The notes: generated by a model from the sequence alone, not told the origin. 64,000 bases of DNA from an uncultured Alphaproteobacteria bacterium (GCA_943788635.1 CALSRA010000018.1:25001-89000); one strand, 5' to 3'; shown: positions 22,184 through 32,677, counted from the stretch's first letter. Numbers and translations are program-made.

Positions 22184-22519
22184 CAGGGCCATCCGTCGCG
22201 CGGTAGGGCGGAATGCCAGGACGGTAACGACACCTTTCTTTCTTGTAGCGGATTTTAAGGATGTTTGTTTGTGCTAAAAATTTCATATCTTATTGATAAT
22301 ACGTTATTATGTAGAGTTTTCGCAGTTCAACATTACAACAGGTGTAAAGTTAACGATTTAGTATTAAAATATGGCGAAAGTCTGAACCGGGTCGCTGCCA
22401 ATTCACAGATGTAATTGGTTAAGCGCTTGGGAAAAACGGCTAAGATTATTCGATTATCCTTTGTTGTTTATCTAGTACAACAGGATTTCGAATTGAGGGG
22501 CGTATGAAGGGTATGCCGT

Positions 22520-22888
22520 ATGGATATTAAAAGACTTCTTATCGTGGACGATCAGCCTGCGCTTGGAGAAATTGTCCGGCGCACGGCAGAAGGCCTCGGG
22601 TATGAAGTAAAGGTCACCACGCATGCCGAAGAATTCATGGCGGAGTTCGATACGTTCGATCCGACCGCCATTGTTCTGGATATCGTTATGCCTGATATCG
22701 ATGGCATCGAACTTGTCGGCTGGCTGGTCGACAGGGAGTGCTGTGCCCGTATTCTCGTTGCATCAGGTTACAATAAACGATACGCAAAAATGGCCGAAAC
22801 ACTCGGTGTCGCCAAAGGTCTGGAAATCAGCTTCCTGGAAAAGCCGTATCGAATTGCAGAATTACGTGACGCCCTTGAGGCGGAATAA
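22520..22888 (+). CDS. Single-domain response regulator (receiver domain)
   Basis: RLLIVDDQPALGEIVRRTAEGLGY...AIVLDIVMPDIDGIEL...LEKPYR. Confidence 0.88.
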   Translation: MDIKRLLIVDDQPALGEIVRRTAEGLGYEVKVTTHAEEFMAEFDTFDPTAIVLDIVMPDIDGIELVGWLVDRECCARILVASGYNKRYAKMAETLGVAKGLEISFLEKPYRIAELRDALEAE

Positions 22889-22892
22889 GTAA

Positions 22893-24041
22893 TCAGTCTG
22901 CCGCCTCCGAGGCGCTATCTCCCAGTATTTCATCCGTATGCTCGCCATGTCGTGGCGCCGGTCGCCGTACACCGCCCGGTGTCCCGTTCAATTTTATTGG
23001 CGTGCCCAGTACCCGAGTGGCGCCGGCTGACGGATGGTCGACGGGGATGACCATGTTGCGTGCCTCTGTCTGCGGGTCGGCGAACAGTTCCGCGTGGTTC
23101 ATGACCGGGCCTGCCGGGATGCCTTTCGCGTCGAGAAGCTGAAACCATTCGTCGGATGTCTTTTCGATCAGTCGCTGTTCCAGCATTGCGACGAGTTCCT
23201 TGTTGTTCTTTACCCGGTCGGCCTTTGTTACGAAGCGCGGGTCTTCGATGAGTTCGGCATGTCCCAGAACTTCACAGGTCAGGCTCCAGAACCGCTGTGC
23301 GGCGGCGCCGATAGCAATATGGCCGTCTGCGGTCGGAAAGATCTGGTAGGGGGCGCTACCACGGTGGCGCTGGCCCAGTTTCTCGGGGGCTTTGCCTGTT
23401 GCGAAATAGGAAGCAGCCTCATAGAAGCCAAGTGATATTCCGGATTCAAACAGGGAGATATCCACCTGTTGCCCTTCGCCGGTTTTCTCCCGTGCTGCAA
23501 GGGCTGTCAGGACGCCGATGGCGCCATTCATGCCACCGCACAAGTCGGTAATCGGAATCGGCAGGCGGTGCGGTGGTCCGTCTTCGTCGCCACATATCGC
23601 TGCCAGGCCGGTCATGGCCTGACTGATCAAGTCGAAACCGCCGCGGCTGGCATAGGGGCCGGTCTGTCCAAAACCTGAAATCGAACAATAAATCAGACGT
23701 GGATTCAGCGCCTGCATGGTGTCGTACCCGATACCGATCCGATCAGCCGTTCCCGGCTTGAAATTTTCAATCATGATGTCCGCATCTGCAGCGAGGCGTT
23801 TGAAACTCTCCAGGCCTTCGGCTGTTTTCAGGTCGATAACGACACTGCGTTTGTTTCGGTTCGCCAGCATGAACGGTGCGCTCTCCCCGCCGATGAATGG
23901 CGGGGTCAGCCGCATGTCATCGCCGACCGTTGGGCGTTCGATCTTGATTACATCGGCACCCTGGTCCGCCAGGATCATGGCGCAATAGGGGCCGGACAGG
24001 TTCGATGTGAGGTCCAAAACTTTTAAGTGCGAAAGCGCCAT
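22893..24041 (-). CDS. CaiB/BaiF-family CoA-transferase
   Basis: [37 protein letters not shown]...[27 protein letters not shown]. Track ORF extends to 24134. Confidence 0.92.
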   Translation of the reverse strand: MALSHLKVLDLTSNLSGPYCAMILADQGADVIKIERPTVGDDMRLTPPFIGGESAPFMLANRNKRSVVIDLKTAEGLESFKRLAADADIMIENFKPGTADRIGIGYDTMQALNPRLIYCSISGFGQTGPYASRGGFDLISQAMTGLAAICGDEDGPPHRLPIPITDLCGGMNGAIGVLTALAAREKTGEGQQVDISLFESGISLGFYEAASYFATGKAPEKLGQRHRGSAPYQIFPTADGHIAIGAAAQRFWSLTCEVLGHAELIEDPRFVTKADRVKNNKELVAMLEQRLIEKTSDEWFQLLDAKGIPAGPVMNHAELFADPQTEARNMVIPVDHPSAGATRVLGTPIKLNGTPGGVRRPAPRHGEHTDEILGDSASEAAD

Positions 24042-24151
24042 TTTTATTTCCTTCCGGATCGCGTATTTATGGTCACAAAATTGTAACGCTATTTCGTGCC
24101 CGGTGGAATTCGGGCCCGAAGCCAAGGCCAGCAAGGGACGTCAACGGGACC

Positions 24152-25813
24152 ATGACTGCAAACTCTATTCAAATCGTAGAATCCACACCACAGGCTTTGT
24201 CCAAGACGGGCCAATTCCGCCAACTGCTGACCGATCCGGAAATGGCTTTCATCATGGAAGCCCATAATGGACTGTCGGCCCGGATTGTTGAAGAGGCCGG
24301 ATTCAAGGGCGTATGGGCCTCGGGTCTCAGTATCTCGGCTGCGCTGGGCGTGCGTGACAATAACGAGGCTTCCTGGACCCAGGTTCTGGAAGTCCTGGAG
24401 TTTATGTCAGACGCGACTTCGATCCCGATTCTGGTCGATGGCGATACGGGATATGGTAATTTCAACAATATGCGGCGGTTGGTGACCAAGCTGTCGCAGC
24501 GCGGCATCGCGGCGGTTTGTATCGAGGATAAACTGTTCCCCAAGACGAACAGTTTCATCGGACAGGCGCAACCGCTTGCCGACATCGACGAATTTTGCGG
24601 CAAGATCAAGGCTGGCAAAGACAGCCAGCTTGACGATGATTTCTGCGTCATTGCCCGGATTGAGGCATTGATTGCGGGCTGGGGCGTGGATGAAGCACTG
24701 CGCCGCGGCGAGGCCTATCATGAAGCTGGTGCCGATGCGGTATTGATCCATTCGAAGGTCGCAGAGCCGGATGAAATTTTCACGTTTTGTAAGGAATGGG
24801 GGAACCGGAGTCCCGTCGTGATCGTGCCGACCATGTATTACGCGACCCCGACGCAACAGTTCCGTGACCACGACATTTCGCTGGTGATCTGGGCCAATCA
24901 CAATATGCGCGCCGCGATGCAGGCGATGCGGAATATCAGCGAAACGATTTTTCGCACCGAAACGCTAGCGGATGTTGAAGACACAATCCCGACGGTGGGA
25001 GAGGTTTTCAAAATTACCGGCAATGACGAACTCGCGGCGGCAGAGGCCCGATACCTGCCAAAACGGGGGGCGGGTTACAACGCCGTTGTGCTGGCGGCGT
25101 CGCGTGGGGCGGGGCTGGGTCCTCTCACAGAAGACCGGCCGAAATGCATGATCGACGTCAGGGGACAGCCTTTGCTGCGTCGACAGGTGGCGATGCTGAA
25201 TGGCGCCGGTATCCGCGATGTAACCGTTGTCAGGGGGTACCGGAAGGAAGCGATCGATCTCCTGTCGATCAATACGGCCGACAACGACCGCTTTGCCGAC
25301 ACGGGTGAGCTGTATTCGCTCAATTGCGCGCGCAAGGTCCTGAACCAGCCGACCCTGGTTACCTATGGCGATATTCTGTTCCGCGACTACATGCTGGATA
25401 CGTTGCTGCGTACTGACGGGGATATCGTCATCGTCGCGGACGCCTTGTGGCAGGACAGGGAACAATCGGCCGAAGGGCTGGTACGTGATCTCATCATCGG
25501 CGACGCCGCGTTTTCCACCGACTATCTGGAAGATTCACCCGTACACTTACTGGAAGTTGGCAATGATGTGGCCCGCGACACGGCAACGGGCGAATGGGTC
25601 GGGCTGCTGAAGCTCAGCGAAGCAGGCGCGAAGACGGTAGCCGGGGAACTGGTTGCCATGGAAGCTGATGGCAGCCTTGAGAAGGGGGATGTGCCGAGCC
25701 TGTTGACCCGGCTGATTGCCGGGGGCCACAAGGTACGTGTCCAGTATATCACCGGCCAGTGGCTGGATATTGACGATGCGCTGGACCTGGCCCGGGCGAG
25801 GAACCTGTTGTGA
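24152..25813 (+). CDS. Phosphoenolpyruvate mutase fused to C-terminal nucleotidyltransferase (PntC-like) domain
   Basis: PepM signature [31 protein letters not shown]-terminal NTP-transferase signature [35 protein letters not shown]. Confidence 0.92.
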   Translation: MTANSIQIVESTPQALSKTGQFRQLLTDPEMAFIMEAHNGLSARIVEEAGFKGVWASGLSISAALGVRDNNEASWTQVLEVLEFMSDATSIPILVDGDTGYGNFNNMRRLVTKLSQRGIAAVCIEDKLFPKTNSFIGQAQPLADIDEFCGKIKAGKDSQLDDDFCVIARIEALIAGWGVDEALRRGEAYHEAGADAVLIHSKVAEPDEIFTFCKEWGNRSPVVIVPTMYYATPTQQFRDHDISLVIWANHNMRAAMQAMRNISETIFRTETLADVEDTIPTVGEVFKITGNDELAAAEARYLPKRGAGYNAVVLAASRGAGLGPLTEDRPKCMIDVRGQPLLRRQVAMLNGAGIRDVTVVRGYRKEAIDLLSINTADNDRFADTGELYSLNCARKVLNQPTLVTYGDILFRDYMLDTLLRTDGDIVIVADALWQDREQSAEGLVRDLIIGDAAFSTDYLEDSPVHLLEVGNDVARDTATGEWVGLLKLSEAGAKTVAGELVAMEADGSLEKGDVPSLLTRLIAGGHKVRVQYITGQWLDIDDALDLARARNLL

Positions 25814-26952
25814 TCAAGGCTGACGAGTTTCTCGATCAGGCTCTGGCCGCAGGATATGACTTTTACACCGGGGTTCCGTGTTCTTTCCTGACGCCGGTGA
25901 TCAACCGCGTCATTTCGCGTAAGGATATCCGTTACGTTCCTGCGGCGAGTGAAGGGGAAGCGACGGCGATTGCCGCCGGTGCCTGGCTGGCCGGGCGAAA
26001 GACAGTATTAATCTGCCAGAATTCCGGCCTCGGTAACGCGATCAACCCACTGACCTCGCTGAATCATCCATTCAAGATTCCAACCCTGATGATCGTGACA
26101 TGGCGCGGACAGCCGGGACTGAATGATGAACCGCAGCACGTTTTGATGGGGCAGATCACGGATGTCCTGCTGACGGATATCGACGTACCGAACGAGTCTT
26201 TCCCCAGCGAAACAGCCGATATTGCCCCTGCGTTGGGCCGTGCCTTCGCGCATATGGATACTGCCGACTTGCCTTACGCCTTCATCATGGCGACAGGCTC
26301 GGTGGCGTCGGAAGGACTGGAGGAAACCCCCGCGTTGGCGACTCCGGGCGACGCGCTAAGCGACTTTACCACCGGGGGCGAACGCCCGGCGCGCTACGAT
26401 ACGCTGGAGCGATTGCTGAAGGTAACGCCGGATTCGGCCGGGATCGTATGCACGACAGGCAAAAGTGGGCGCGAGCTGTTCACGATCGAAGACCGCAAGC
26501 AGCATATCTACCAGGTCGGGTCGATGGGCAGCGCCAGCGCGATGGGGCTGGGGATAGCGGTAAATGTGGCGCGTCCAATTGTGGTCATCGATGGCGATGG
26601 CGCGGCGTTGATGAAAATGGGCAACATGGCGACGATTGGCGCACAGGCGCCCAAGAATCTCATCCATGTGCTGGTGGATAATGGTGTGCATGATTCCACG
26701 GGGGGACAGGCGACCGTATCCGGCGGCGTTGATTTTGCCCGTATCGCGCTTGCCTGCGGCTATGCCAGTGCGGCGTCAGCCGATGATCTGGACGGGTTTG
26801 AGTGCGCGATACAGGCTGCCTATGCCAGCGACGGCCCGCACATGGTCCACATTCGTATCCAGCCGGGTAGCCTTGAAAAACTGGGGCGCCCAACCGTATC
26901 ACCCGATGTTGTTGCCAGACGCTTCAAGGCATTCCTCGCGTCCGCTGATTGA
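25810..26952 (+). CDS. Phosphonopyruvate decarboxylase
   Basis: [17 protein letters not shown]...[19 protein letters not shown]...[19 protein letters not shown]...HDSTGGQ: TPP-dependent, downstream of pepM with ATGA-type overlap. Confidence 0.93.
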   Translation: MIKADEFLDQALAAGYDFYTGVPCSFLTPVINRVISRKDIRYVPAASEGEATAIAAGAWLAGRKTVLICQNSGLGNAINPLTSLNHPFKIPTLMIVTWRGQPGLNDEPQHVLMGQITDVLLTDIDVPNESFPSETADIAPALGRAFAHMDTADLPYAFIMATGSVASEGLEETPALATPGDALSDFTTGGERPARYDTLERLLKVTPDSAGIVCTTGKSGRELFTIEDRKQHIYQVGSMGSASAMGLGIAVNVARPIVVIDGDGAALMKMGNMATIGAQAPKNLIHVLVDNGVHDSTGGQATVSGGVDFARIALACGYASAASADDLDGFECAIQAAYASDGPHMVHIRIQPGSLEKLGRPTVSPDVVARRFKAFLASAD

Positions 26953-26966
26953 AGGGCGGTATCGCT

Positions 26967-27755
26967 ATGCGATCTGCGTCGTATGAAATTATTGATGATT
27001 TGGGTGCCGGAGCGCCATGGCTGTTGATGGTGCATGGCATCTCGCAGAACCGGCGTGTGTTTTCCAACCAAGTGTCGTTTTTCCGTGCCACGTATCGCCT
27101 GCTGCTGGTTGATCTTCCGGGACATGGCTTGTCTTCCGACATACCGGGTCCCTACGGGCTGGATGAATACGCGGCGAGCATTGCCGGTGCGATGGATGAC
27201 GCCGGCGTAACGGGGGCGGTGTTCTGGGGAACCCACCTTGGTGCAGCCGCGGGTCTTCTTTTGGGGTGCCGGGAAGCGGCCCGATTCTCGGCGCTGATAT
27301 TGGAAGGTCCCGTTTTTCCCGGACGCTCCATGCCGGCTGTCGCGCAGGTTTTGGCAAGTGTTGGTGAAACTGCCAGGAACAAGGGATTGGCAGCTGCCAG
27401 GAAGCTTTGGTGGGAAGAGGGTGGCTGGTTCGATGTGATGCGAGACAGGCCGGAAGAATGCCGGGCCGTGAGCCAGATCGCGATCATCGACGAATTCGAG
27501 GGCGCGCCCTGGCTTGACCCCGGCCTCATCGGGCCCGTTACGCTTTCTGAAGAGAATCTTCGGACGCTCGGCCAGCCGGTGCTAATCATGAATGGCGAAC
27601 ACGATTTGCCGGACTTTTTAAAAGCCGCCAATGATTTGTCCGCGCTGATACCCGATTGCCGCCGCGTGTCCGTCAGGGACGGCGGGGGCTTTCCATTCTG
27701 GGAATTCCCCGACCGCGTAAACAAGGAAGTACGTGCATTTCTGCACAGCCTTTGA
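26967..27755 (+). CDS. Alpha/beta hydrolase-fold protein
   Basis: LLMVHGISQNRRVF...LLLVDLPGHGLSS...FWGTHLGAAAGLL...VLIMNGEHDLPDF. Track ORF starts at 26949. Confidence 0.85.
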   Translation: MRSASYEIIDDLGAGAPWLLMVHGISQNRRVFSNQVSFFRATYRLLLVDLPGHGLSSDIPGPYGLDEYAASIAGAMDDAGVTGAVFWGTHLGAAAGLLLGCREAARFSALILEGPVFPGRSMPAVAQVLASVGETARNKGLAAARKLWWEEGGWFDVMRDRPEECRAVSQIAIIDEFEGAPWLDPGLIGPVTLSEENLRTLGQPVLIMNGEHDLPDFLKAANDLSALIPDCRRVSVRDGGGFPFWEFPDRVNKEVRAFLHSL

Positions 27756-27767
27756 CGGCCCTTGGTA

Positions 27768-28964
27768 TCAGATGGTCCCGGCGTCCTTCAATGCGGCGAT
27801 CCGGGCTGCGTCGTAGCCAAGTTCTTTCAGCAATTCATCCGTATCCTGTCCAAGTTCCGGACCGGGCTGGTTGGGCGTTGGCTCGCCTGCATCAAACGGT
27901 GCGTCCAGCATACGGAACGCACTGCCGTTCTGGTGTTGGAGAGTCTGGATTTTGCCGTTATCGGTGACATATGGGTTATCCAGCGCCTGCGCGACGTCGA
28001 GAATGGGGGCCGCCGGGACCGTGCCAGCAAAAATTTCGAGCCATTCGTCGGTTTTTTTCGTTGAAAGTTGCTCGTCCAGTATTCCCTGGATCTCCGGGCG
28101 GCGTTCCAGCCGGTCCTTGAACGTCAGGTAGCGCGGGTCAGTGCCCCATTCCGGGCGTCCGATTGCATTGCACAGGGCCGGCCAGAATTTTTCCTTGTTG
28201 CACATCAGGAATATCCAGCCGTCCTTGGTCTTGTACTGGGCACAAGGTGTCAGGGCAGGGTGTCCGGATCGTTCTTCGCGGCCCTGATTGTGCCCGGTGT
28301 TCAGATACCAGGTGCCGGGATAGGACAGATTGGTCATCGCCAGATCGAACAGGTTTACATCGACATTGCGCCCTGTGCCGGTCGCACGCGCGGCCAGCAC
28401 GGCGGATACTGCGGTATAGGCCATGCCCAGTCCCGTCATCAGGTCGACGATGGACAGGCCCATGCGGGTCGGGTTGCCGTCCGGTTCCCCGGTGAGGGAG
28501 AAATAGCCTGCCTCTGCCTGCATCAGGTAGTCATAGCCGGGCCATTTCTGGCGCGGTCCCTCGCGGCCATAGGCCGTGAGGAAGGCGCAGACGATGCGCG
28601 GGTTGATTTTCCCGAGCGTTTCATAGGTCAGGCCGAGCTTTTTTGGTACATCGCCGCGCAGGTTACATGCCAGAACGTCGGCGGTCGGAACCAGGTCATG
28701 CAAAACAGCTTGTCCTTCCGGCGTGCCGAGATCGAGCGTCAGGCTGCGTTTGTTGCGGTTGATGCTCTGGAAGAACAGGCTGCCGGAACTGCTTTCCCCT
28801 TCATCGATGAAGAAGGGCCCGACGCTGCGGCTCATATCGCCGCCATCCTTGGGGTTCTCGATCTTGATGACTTCGGCGCCCAGGTCGGCCATGTATTGGG
28901 TGCCCCAGGGGCCGGCACCATATTGTTCAACGGCGAGTACGCGCACGCCTTGCAGCGGTAACAT
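27768..28964 (-). CDS. CaiB/BaiF-family CoA-transferase
   Basis: MLPLQGVRVLAVEQYGAGPWGTQYMADLGAEVIKIENPKDGGDMSR...NRNKRSLTLDL. Confidence 0.93.
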   Translation of the reverse strand: MLPLQGVRVLAVEQYGAGPWGTQYMADLGAEVIKIENPKDGGDMSRSVGPFFIDEGESSSGSLFFQSINRNKRSLTLDLGTPEGQAVLHDLVPTADVLACNLRGDVPKKLGLTYETLGKINPRIVCAFLTAYGREGPRQKWPGYDYLMQAEAGYFSLTGEPDGNPTRMGLSIVDLMTGLGMAYTAVSAVLAARATGTGRNVDVNLFDLAMTNLSYPGTWYLNTGHNQGREERSGHPALTPCAQYKTKDGWIFLMCNKEKFWPALCNAIGRPEWGTDPRYLTFKDRLERRPEIQGILDEQLSTKKTDEWLEIFAGTVPAAPILDVAQALDNPYVTDNGKIQTLQHQNGSAFRMLDAPFDAGEPTPNQPGPELGQDTDELLKELGYDAARIAALKDAGTI

Positions 28965-28973
28965 TCAGGTCTC

Positions 28974-30134
28974 CTAGATCGGGTTACGGGCGATGAGCTG
29001 CCGCGCAATGATAATACGCTGCAATTCGTTCGTGCCTTCACCGATGGTCAGCAGCGGGGCATCCCGATAATAGCGTTCAACAGGGAATTCCTTGGAATAG
29101 CCATATCCGCCATGGACACGTAACGCTTCCATCGAATTGGTGACGGCAGCTTCGGTGGCGAACAGCTTCGCCATGCCGGCTTCCATGTCGCAGCGCTCGC
29201 CACGGTCGAAGGCGTCGGCAGCCCGATAGACAAGAAGCCGGGCGGCCTCTGTCCGTGTCACCATGTCTGCGAGTTTGAGCTGGATCGCCTGATGCTCCGC
29301 AATGGGCTTCCCGAAGGTTTCGCGTTGTTGCGAATATTTGACGGATTCATCCAGGGCCGCCTGCGAAACACCGACGCCGCGTGCTGCGACATTGATCCGG
29401 CCCAGTTCCAGCCCGCCCATGATATGCCGAAACCCTTGCCCTTCGATGCCACCAATCAGGTTTTCCGCCGGGACATGGCAGTCTTCGAATACCAGTTCGG
29501 CGGAATCGATCCCCTTGTAGCCAAGCTTCTCGAGCTTTCGCGATGGGCGGAAACCTTCACCCTTTTCGACCAGGAAAACACTGACGCCCTTGTGGCGCGG
29601 TTCCGCGTTCAGGTCGGTCTTCACCATTACGGCGAAGCAATGCCCGTGAATGCCGTTGGAAATCCAGGTTTTGGTGCCGTTGATGCGATAGCCGTCGCCT
29701 TCGCGGTCGGCGCGGGTTCGGATGGCCTGCAGATCGGTGCCGCAATTGGGCTCGGTCAGTGCCAGCCCGCCACGAATTTCACCAGTGGCGAACTTGGGCA
29801 GCCATTTGCGTTTCTGTTCTTCCGTACCGGCGCGCTGCACACAGGACGCCATGATGAGGTGCGAATTGAAGATGCCTGACAGCGACATCCATTCGCGGCT
29901 TACCCTCTCGACGATTTTCGCATAGGTGCTGCAGGACAGACCCAGCCCACCATATTCCTCCAGTATGATCGAGCCGAACAGCCCGAGTTCCGCCATCTTG
30001 CCGACGATGTCTTCCGGCCAGATATCTTCGTGCTCCAGATGCATCGCATAGGGTTTGACGTCGCGTTCGAGGAACTGATCGACACTGTCGAGGATCAGCC
30101 GTTCTTCTTCATCGTTGCTTGCCGGGTCCGACAT
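28974..30134 (-). CDS. Acyl-CoA dehydrogenase
   Basis: ALTEPNCGTDLQAIRTRADREGDGYRINGTKTWISNG...YQRETFGKPIAEHQAIQ-like; RVHGGYGYSKEFPVERYYRDAPLLTIGEGTNELQ. Confidence 0.95.
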   Translation of the reverse strand: MSDPASNDEEERLILDSVDQFLERDVKPYAMHLEHEDIWPEDIVGKMAELGLFGSIILEEYGGLGLSCSTYAKIVERVSREWMSLSGIFNSHLIMASCVQRAGTEEQKRKWLPKFATGEIRGGLALTEPNCGTDLQAIRTRADREGDGYRINGTKTWISNGIHGHCFAVMVKTDLNAEPRHKGVSVFLVEKGEGFRPSRKLEKLGYKGIDSAELVFEDCHVPAENLIGGIEGQGFRHIMGGLELGRINVAARGVGVSQAALDESVKYSQQRETFGKPIAEHQAIQLKLADMVTRTEAARLLVYRAADAFDRGERCDMEAGMAKLFATEAAVTNSMEALRVHGGYGYSKEFPVERYYRDAPLLTIGEGTNELQRIIIARQLIARNPI

Positions 30135-30162
30135 GGCGGTGCTCCGTTTCTTCTTATGATTT

Positions 30163-30669
30163 CTAGTTGTCGATCCCGTGGCCGCGCTTTGGGATCAGCA
30201 TCGTACGGACATACGACATGAAAACCGTGCCGTCGGCCTTTTTACCGATTGTCTTGATCGTGACGATGCCCTGTGTCGGCCGGGATGAGGATTCGCGCTT
30301 TTCAAGCACTTCGCTTTCAGCATAGATCGTATCGCCGTTGAATACCGGGGCGGTCAGCTTGATGTCGGTCCAGCCCAGATTGGCAATGGCCTTCTGGCTC
30401 GTATCGCTGACGCTCATGCCGGCAACGATGGACAGGGTTAGCGCGCTATTGACCAGCGGTTTGCCGAATTCACTTTTGGCCGCGTATTCAGTGTCGAAAT
30501 GGAGCGGATGCGTGTTCATTGTCAGCAACGTGAACCAGCTGTTATCCGTTTCCGTGATCGTGCGTCCGGGGCGGTGTTCGTAGACATCGCCAATATTGAA
30601 GTCCTCGTAATAGCGCCCGATGTCTTCCCGGTACCGGTTCGGTGCGACTTCCTTGCTTTCATAAACCAT
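30163..30669 (-). CDS. MaoC-family dehydratase
   Basis: MVYESKEVAPNRYREDIGRYYEDFNIGDVYEHRPGRTITETDNSWFTLLTMNTHPLHFD: hotdog hydratase motif. Confidence 0.92.
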   Translation of the reverse strand: MVYESKEVAPNRYREDIGRYYEDFNIGDVYEHRPGRTITETDNSWFTLLTMNTHPLHFDTEYAAKSEFGKPLVNSALTLSIVAGMSVSDTSQKAIANLGWTDIKLTAPVFNGDTIYAESEVLEKRESSSRPTQGIVTIKTIGKKADGTVFMSYVRTMLIPKRGHGIDN

Positions 30670-30680
30670 CAATGCTCTCC

Positions 30681-31229
30681 CTAGAAAAACGTGGTCAGGT
30701 TCTTTGCCAGAAGCACGTTCTGGTCGAGCCGGATTTCCCGGCGTGCGATCACCCAGCCTTCTGGTGCGTGGCGCAGCGTATCCAGCCGTTTGCCGATAAA
30801 TGTATCTGCTTCGTCCTGCTGTCGGTTTCGGTAGACCAGAAACCGGCATGACGTGTCTACTTCCCGTGGCGTGCCGTTCCGCACGTCCAGCAACCGGACG
30901 TTGCTCACCATATGGGTTGTCCGTGATACGGGTTCTTCTGCCCAATGGATGCCGGTCGCGAGCTGCCGGACACGTTGGGTTAAAGTTTCCAGCCCTTCAT
31001 CCATCCAGTTCGTTTCGGCCTGTTCGTTTGTGAATTCGTCTTTAGCGTTTGTGGAATGCACATTTCGCATCATTGGCATCCAGTAGCGAATATCTGGTGC
31101 GAGCAGGGTTAGCCAGTCATCGAAGCGTCGTGAATCCAGCAACTCCGCCTCGGTGCTCATGAACTCTTCTATTTCCCGGTGGAGCAGCAGACGTTCCATT
31201 GCTGCCTGCTGATCAGCGAGCATGCGCAA
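30681..31229 (-). CDS. Aromatic-ring-hydroxylating dioxygenase, beta subunit
   Basis: EIEEFMSTEAELLDSRRFDDWLTLLAPDIRYWMPM...AEEPVSRTTHMVSNVRL...ARREIRLDQNVLLAKNLTTFF. Confidence 0.93.
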   Translation of the reverse strand: MRMLADQQAAMERLLLHREIEEFMSTEAELLDSRRFDDWLTLLAPDIRYWMPMMRNVHSTNAKDEFTNEQAETNWMDEGLETLTQRVRQLATGIHWAEEPVSRTTHMVSNVRLLDVRNGTPREVDTSCRFLVYRNRQQDEADTFIGKRLDTLRHAPEGWVIARREIRLDQNVLLAKNLTTFF

Positions 31230-32610
31230 CTTCCTCGGTTGCGTCGCTGCCAGGCATCAACTCGGACCAGTTCATACCGCTCATGAACTGCGCCCATCGG
31301 CGATAGAATATTCGTTGGTTTTCTTCCGAATAGGTCCCGCTCTGTACAGCGCCCTGCAGCCCGGGCACGGGTTTGGCCTGGCCAAGCGCAAGCTGGTAAT
31401 TGAAGTCGTGCCGTCGGGCGATGGCGCCTTCACTGGATCCGATGGCATAGGTCCAGTTTTCCAGATCATCCGTTTCTGTCATGCCGCCAGGGCCGGAATA
31501 GCGCAGATAGTAGTGCCGCGCGGCGTCCTTCACGGCCTGGGGTGCATTCGCATCGACCAGATAGAACCGCCACAGCTCGACTTCCGTTGGGCTGATGGGA
31601 TGCGTGATTAGGATGGTGCGGGGTTGCCGACTGTGAAACGACATGTTCGGAAAGATAGTTCCAACAGAGTTTGTCACGCGTGGCTGGTCGCCAAGGTTGC
31701 GAACCTTGGCGTCGTATATTTTGCGGTAATAGGCTTCCACTTCCGGATGGCTGGCGAAGGTCGGCGCATAGTCCGGCTCTGCCGAATGTGGCATTTCGCC
31801 CAGCACCCCATGGCCGAGGTCGCTGAAACCGATGGCGAGCCGCGGGCGCTGTGCGTCGCGCCGCCCCGTGCCACCGGGGCCAATGCCGACGGTATCAACG
31901 GAGCGGTGACTGATGTCGTGATACATGTCCCCGATAAAGTTCTCGGCGACTATTTTCCAGTTTGTCTTCACGCGCCATTTCTGCACGCCGCCGATGACTT
32001 CTGAGCCACCGGAGCTGCCGTCGCGATGGTCCAGCGCAAAATCTAGATAGTGCCGCATGTCGCCGAGCCAATCGAGGAATGATGGTGCCTCGCTGTCCCA
32101 GTTGGCCCATATCGTACCCTTGTAGACGACGACATTAGGGCACCGCGCCAGGCCCCAGCGCTTGCGGTCCAGGCGGTCGCCATAACCCGCTTCGAAATGG
32201 GGCACGCCGACCAGCTCGCCGGGCTCATCGACGATGTCGCGGTTGGTGGAGAAACTCCAACCATGGTAGGGGCAGGTAAAGGCACGGGCATTACCCTGAT
32301 CGTAGCGGCACAATTTCATGCCACGGTGCGTGCAGCTGTTCAGAAAAACGAGGATTTCGCCCTGCTTGTTGCGAGTCAGGATGACCGGATCCTTTCCCAT
32401 CCGCGACGCAAAGAAATCTTCCGGCTTGGGAATCAGGCCTTCATGACCGACAAAAAGCCAGGAACGGGCAAAAACCTGTTCCAGTTCGGCATCGAATATC
32501 GCCTGGTTGACGAAAATATCGCGGCTAACCGTGCCGTTTGCGGCATCGACCAGACCGCGGATTTCCTGTTCGGAAATCGCCCCCATCTCATTTTGGTCCT
32601 CTACAGCCAA
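31213..32610 (-). CDS. Rieske aromatic-ring-hydroxylating dioxygenase, alpha subunit
   Basis: Rieske motif CTHRG-(x)n-CPYHGW; NWKIVAENFIGDMYHDISH mononuclear iron region. Confidence 0.94.
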   Translation of the reverse strand: MAVEDQNEMGAISEQEIRGLVDAANGTVSRDIFVNQAIFDAELEQVFARSWLFVGHEGLIPKPEDFFASRMGKDPVILTRNKQGEILVFLNSCTHRGMKLCRYDQGNARAFTCPYHGWSFSTNRDIVDEPGELVGVPHFEAGYGDRLDRKRWGLARCPNVVVYKGTIWANWDSEAPSFLDWLGDMRHYLDFALDHRDGSSGGSEVIGGVQKWRVKTNWKIVAENFIGDMYHDISHRSVDTVGIGPGGTGRRDAQRPRLAIGFSDLGHGVLGEMPHSAEPDYAPTFASHPEVEAYYRKIYDAKVRNLGDQPRVTNSVGTIFPNMSFHSRQPRTILITHPISPTEVELWRFYLVDANAPQAVKDAARHYYLRYSGPGGMTETDDLENWTYAIGSSEGAIARRHDFNYQLALGQAKPVPGLQGAVQSGTYSEENQRIFYRRWAQFMSGMNWSELMPGSDATEEVAHAR

Positions 32611-32677
32611 TTTCAGTGCCGCAATCGTGCCATACCCGTCCGGTCGTGAACAGAGAGCGGCAGCGTTGATTGGTGGA

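Larger units (their letters stand above)
19738..22228 (+). mobile_element. IS66-family insertion sequence, complete
   Basis: Perfect 8-bp direct repeat GACACCTT at 19730-19737 and 22229-22236; imperfect IRs (GTAAGCG...CCGCCCTA / TAGGGCGG...GGTAAC); three IS66 ORFs inside. Confidence 0.93.

Noticed and set aside
28068-28961. 297-aa plus-strand ORF
   Set aside because: Antisense to the CaiB/BaiF CoA-transferase, which has clear family sequence.
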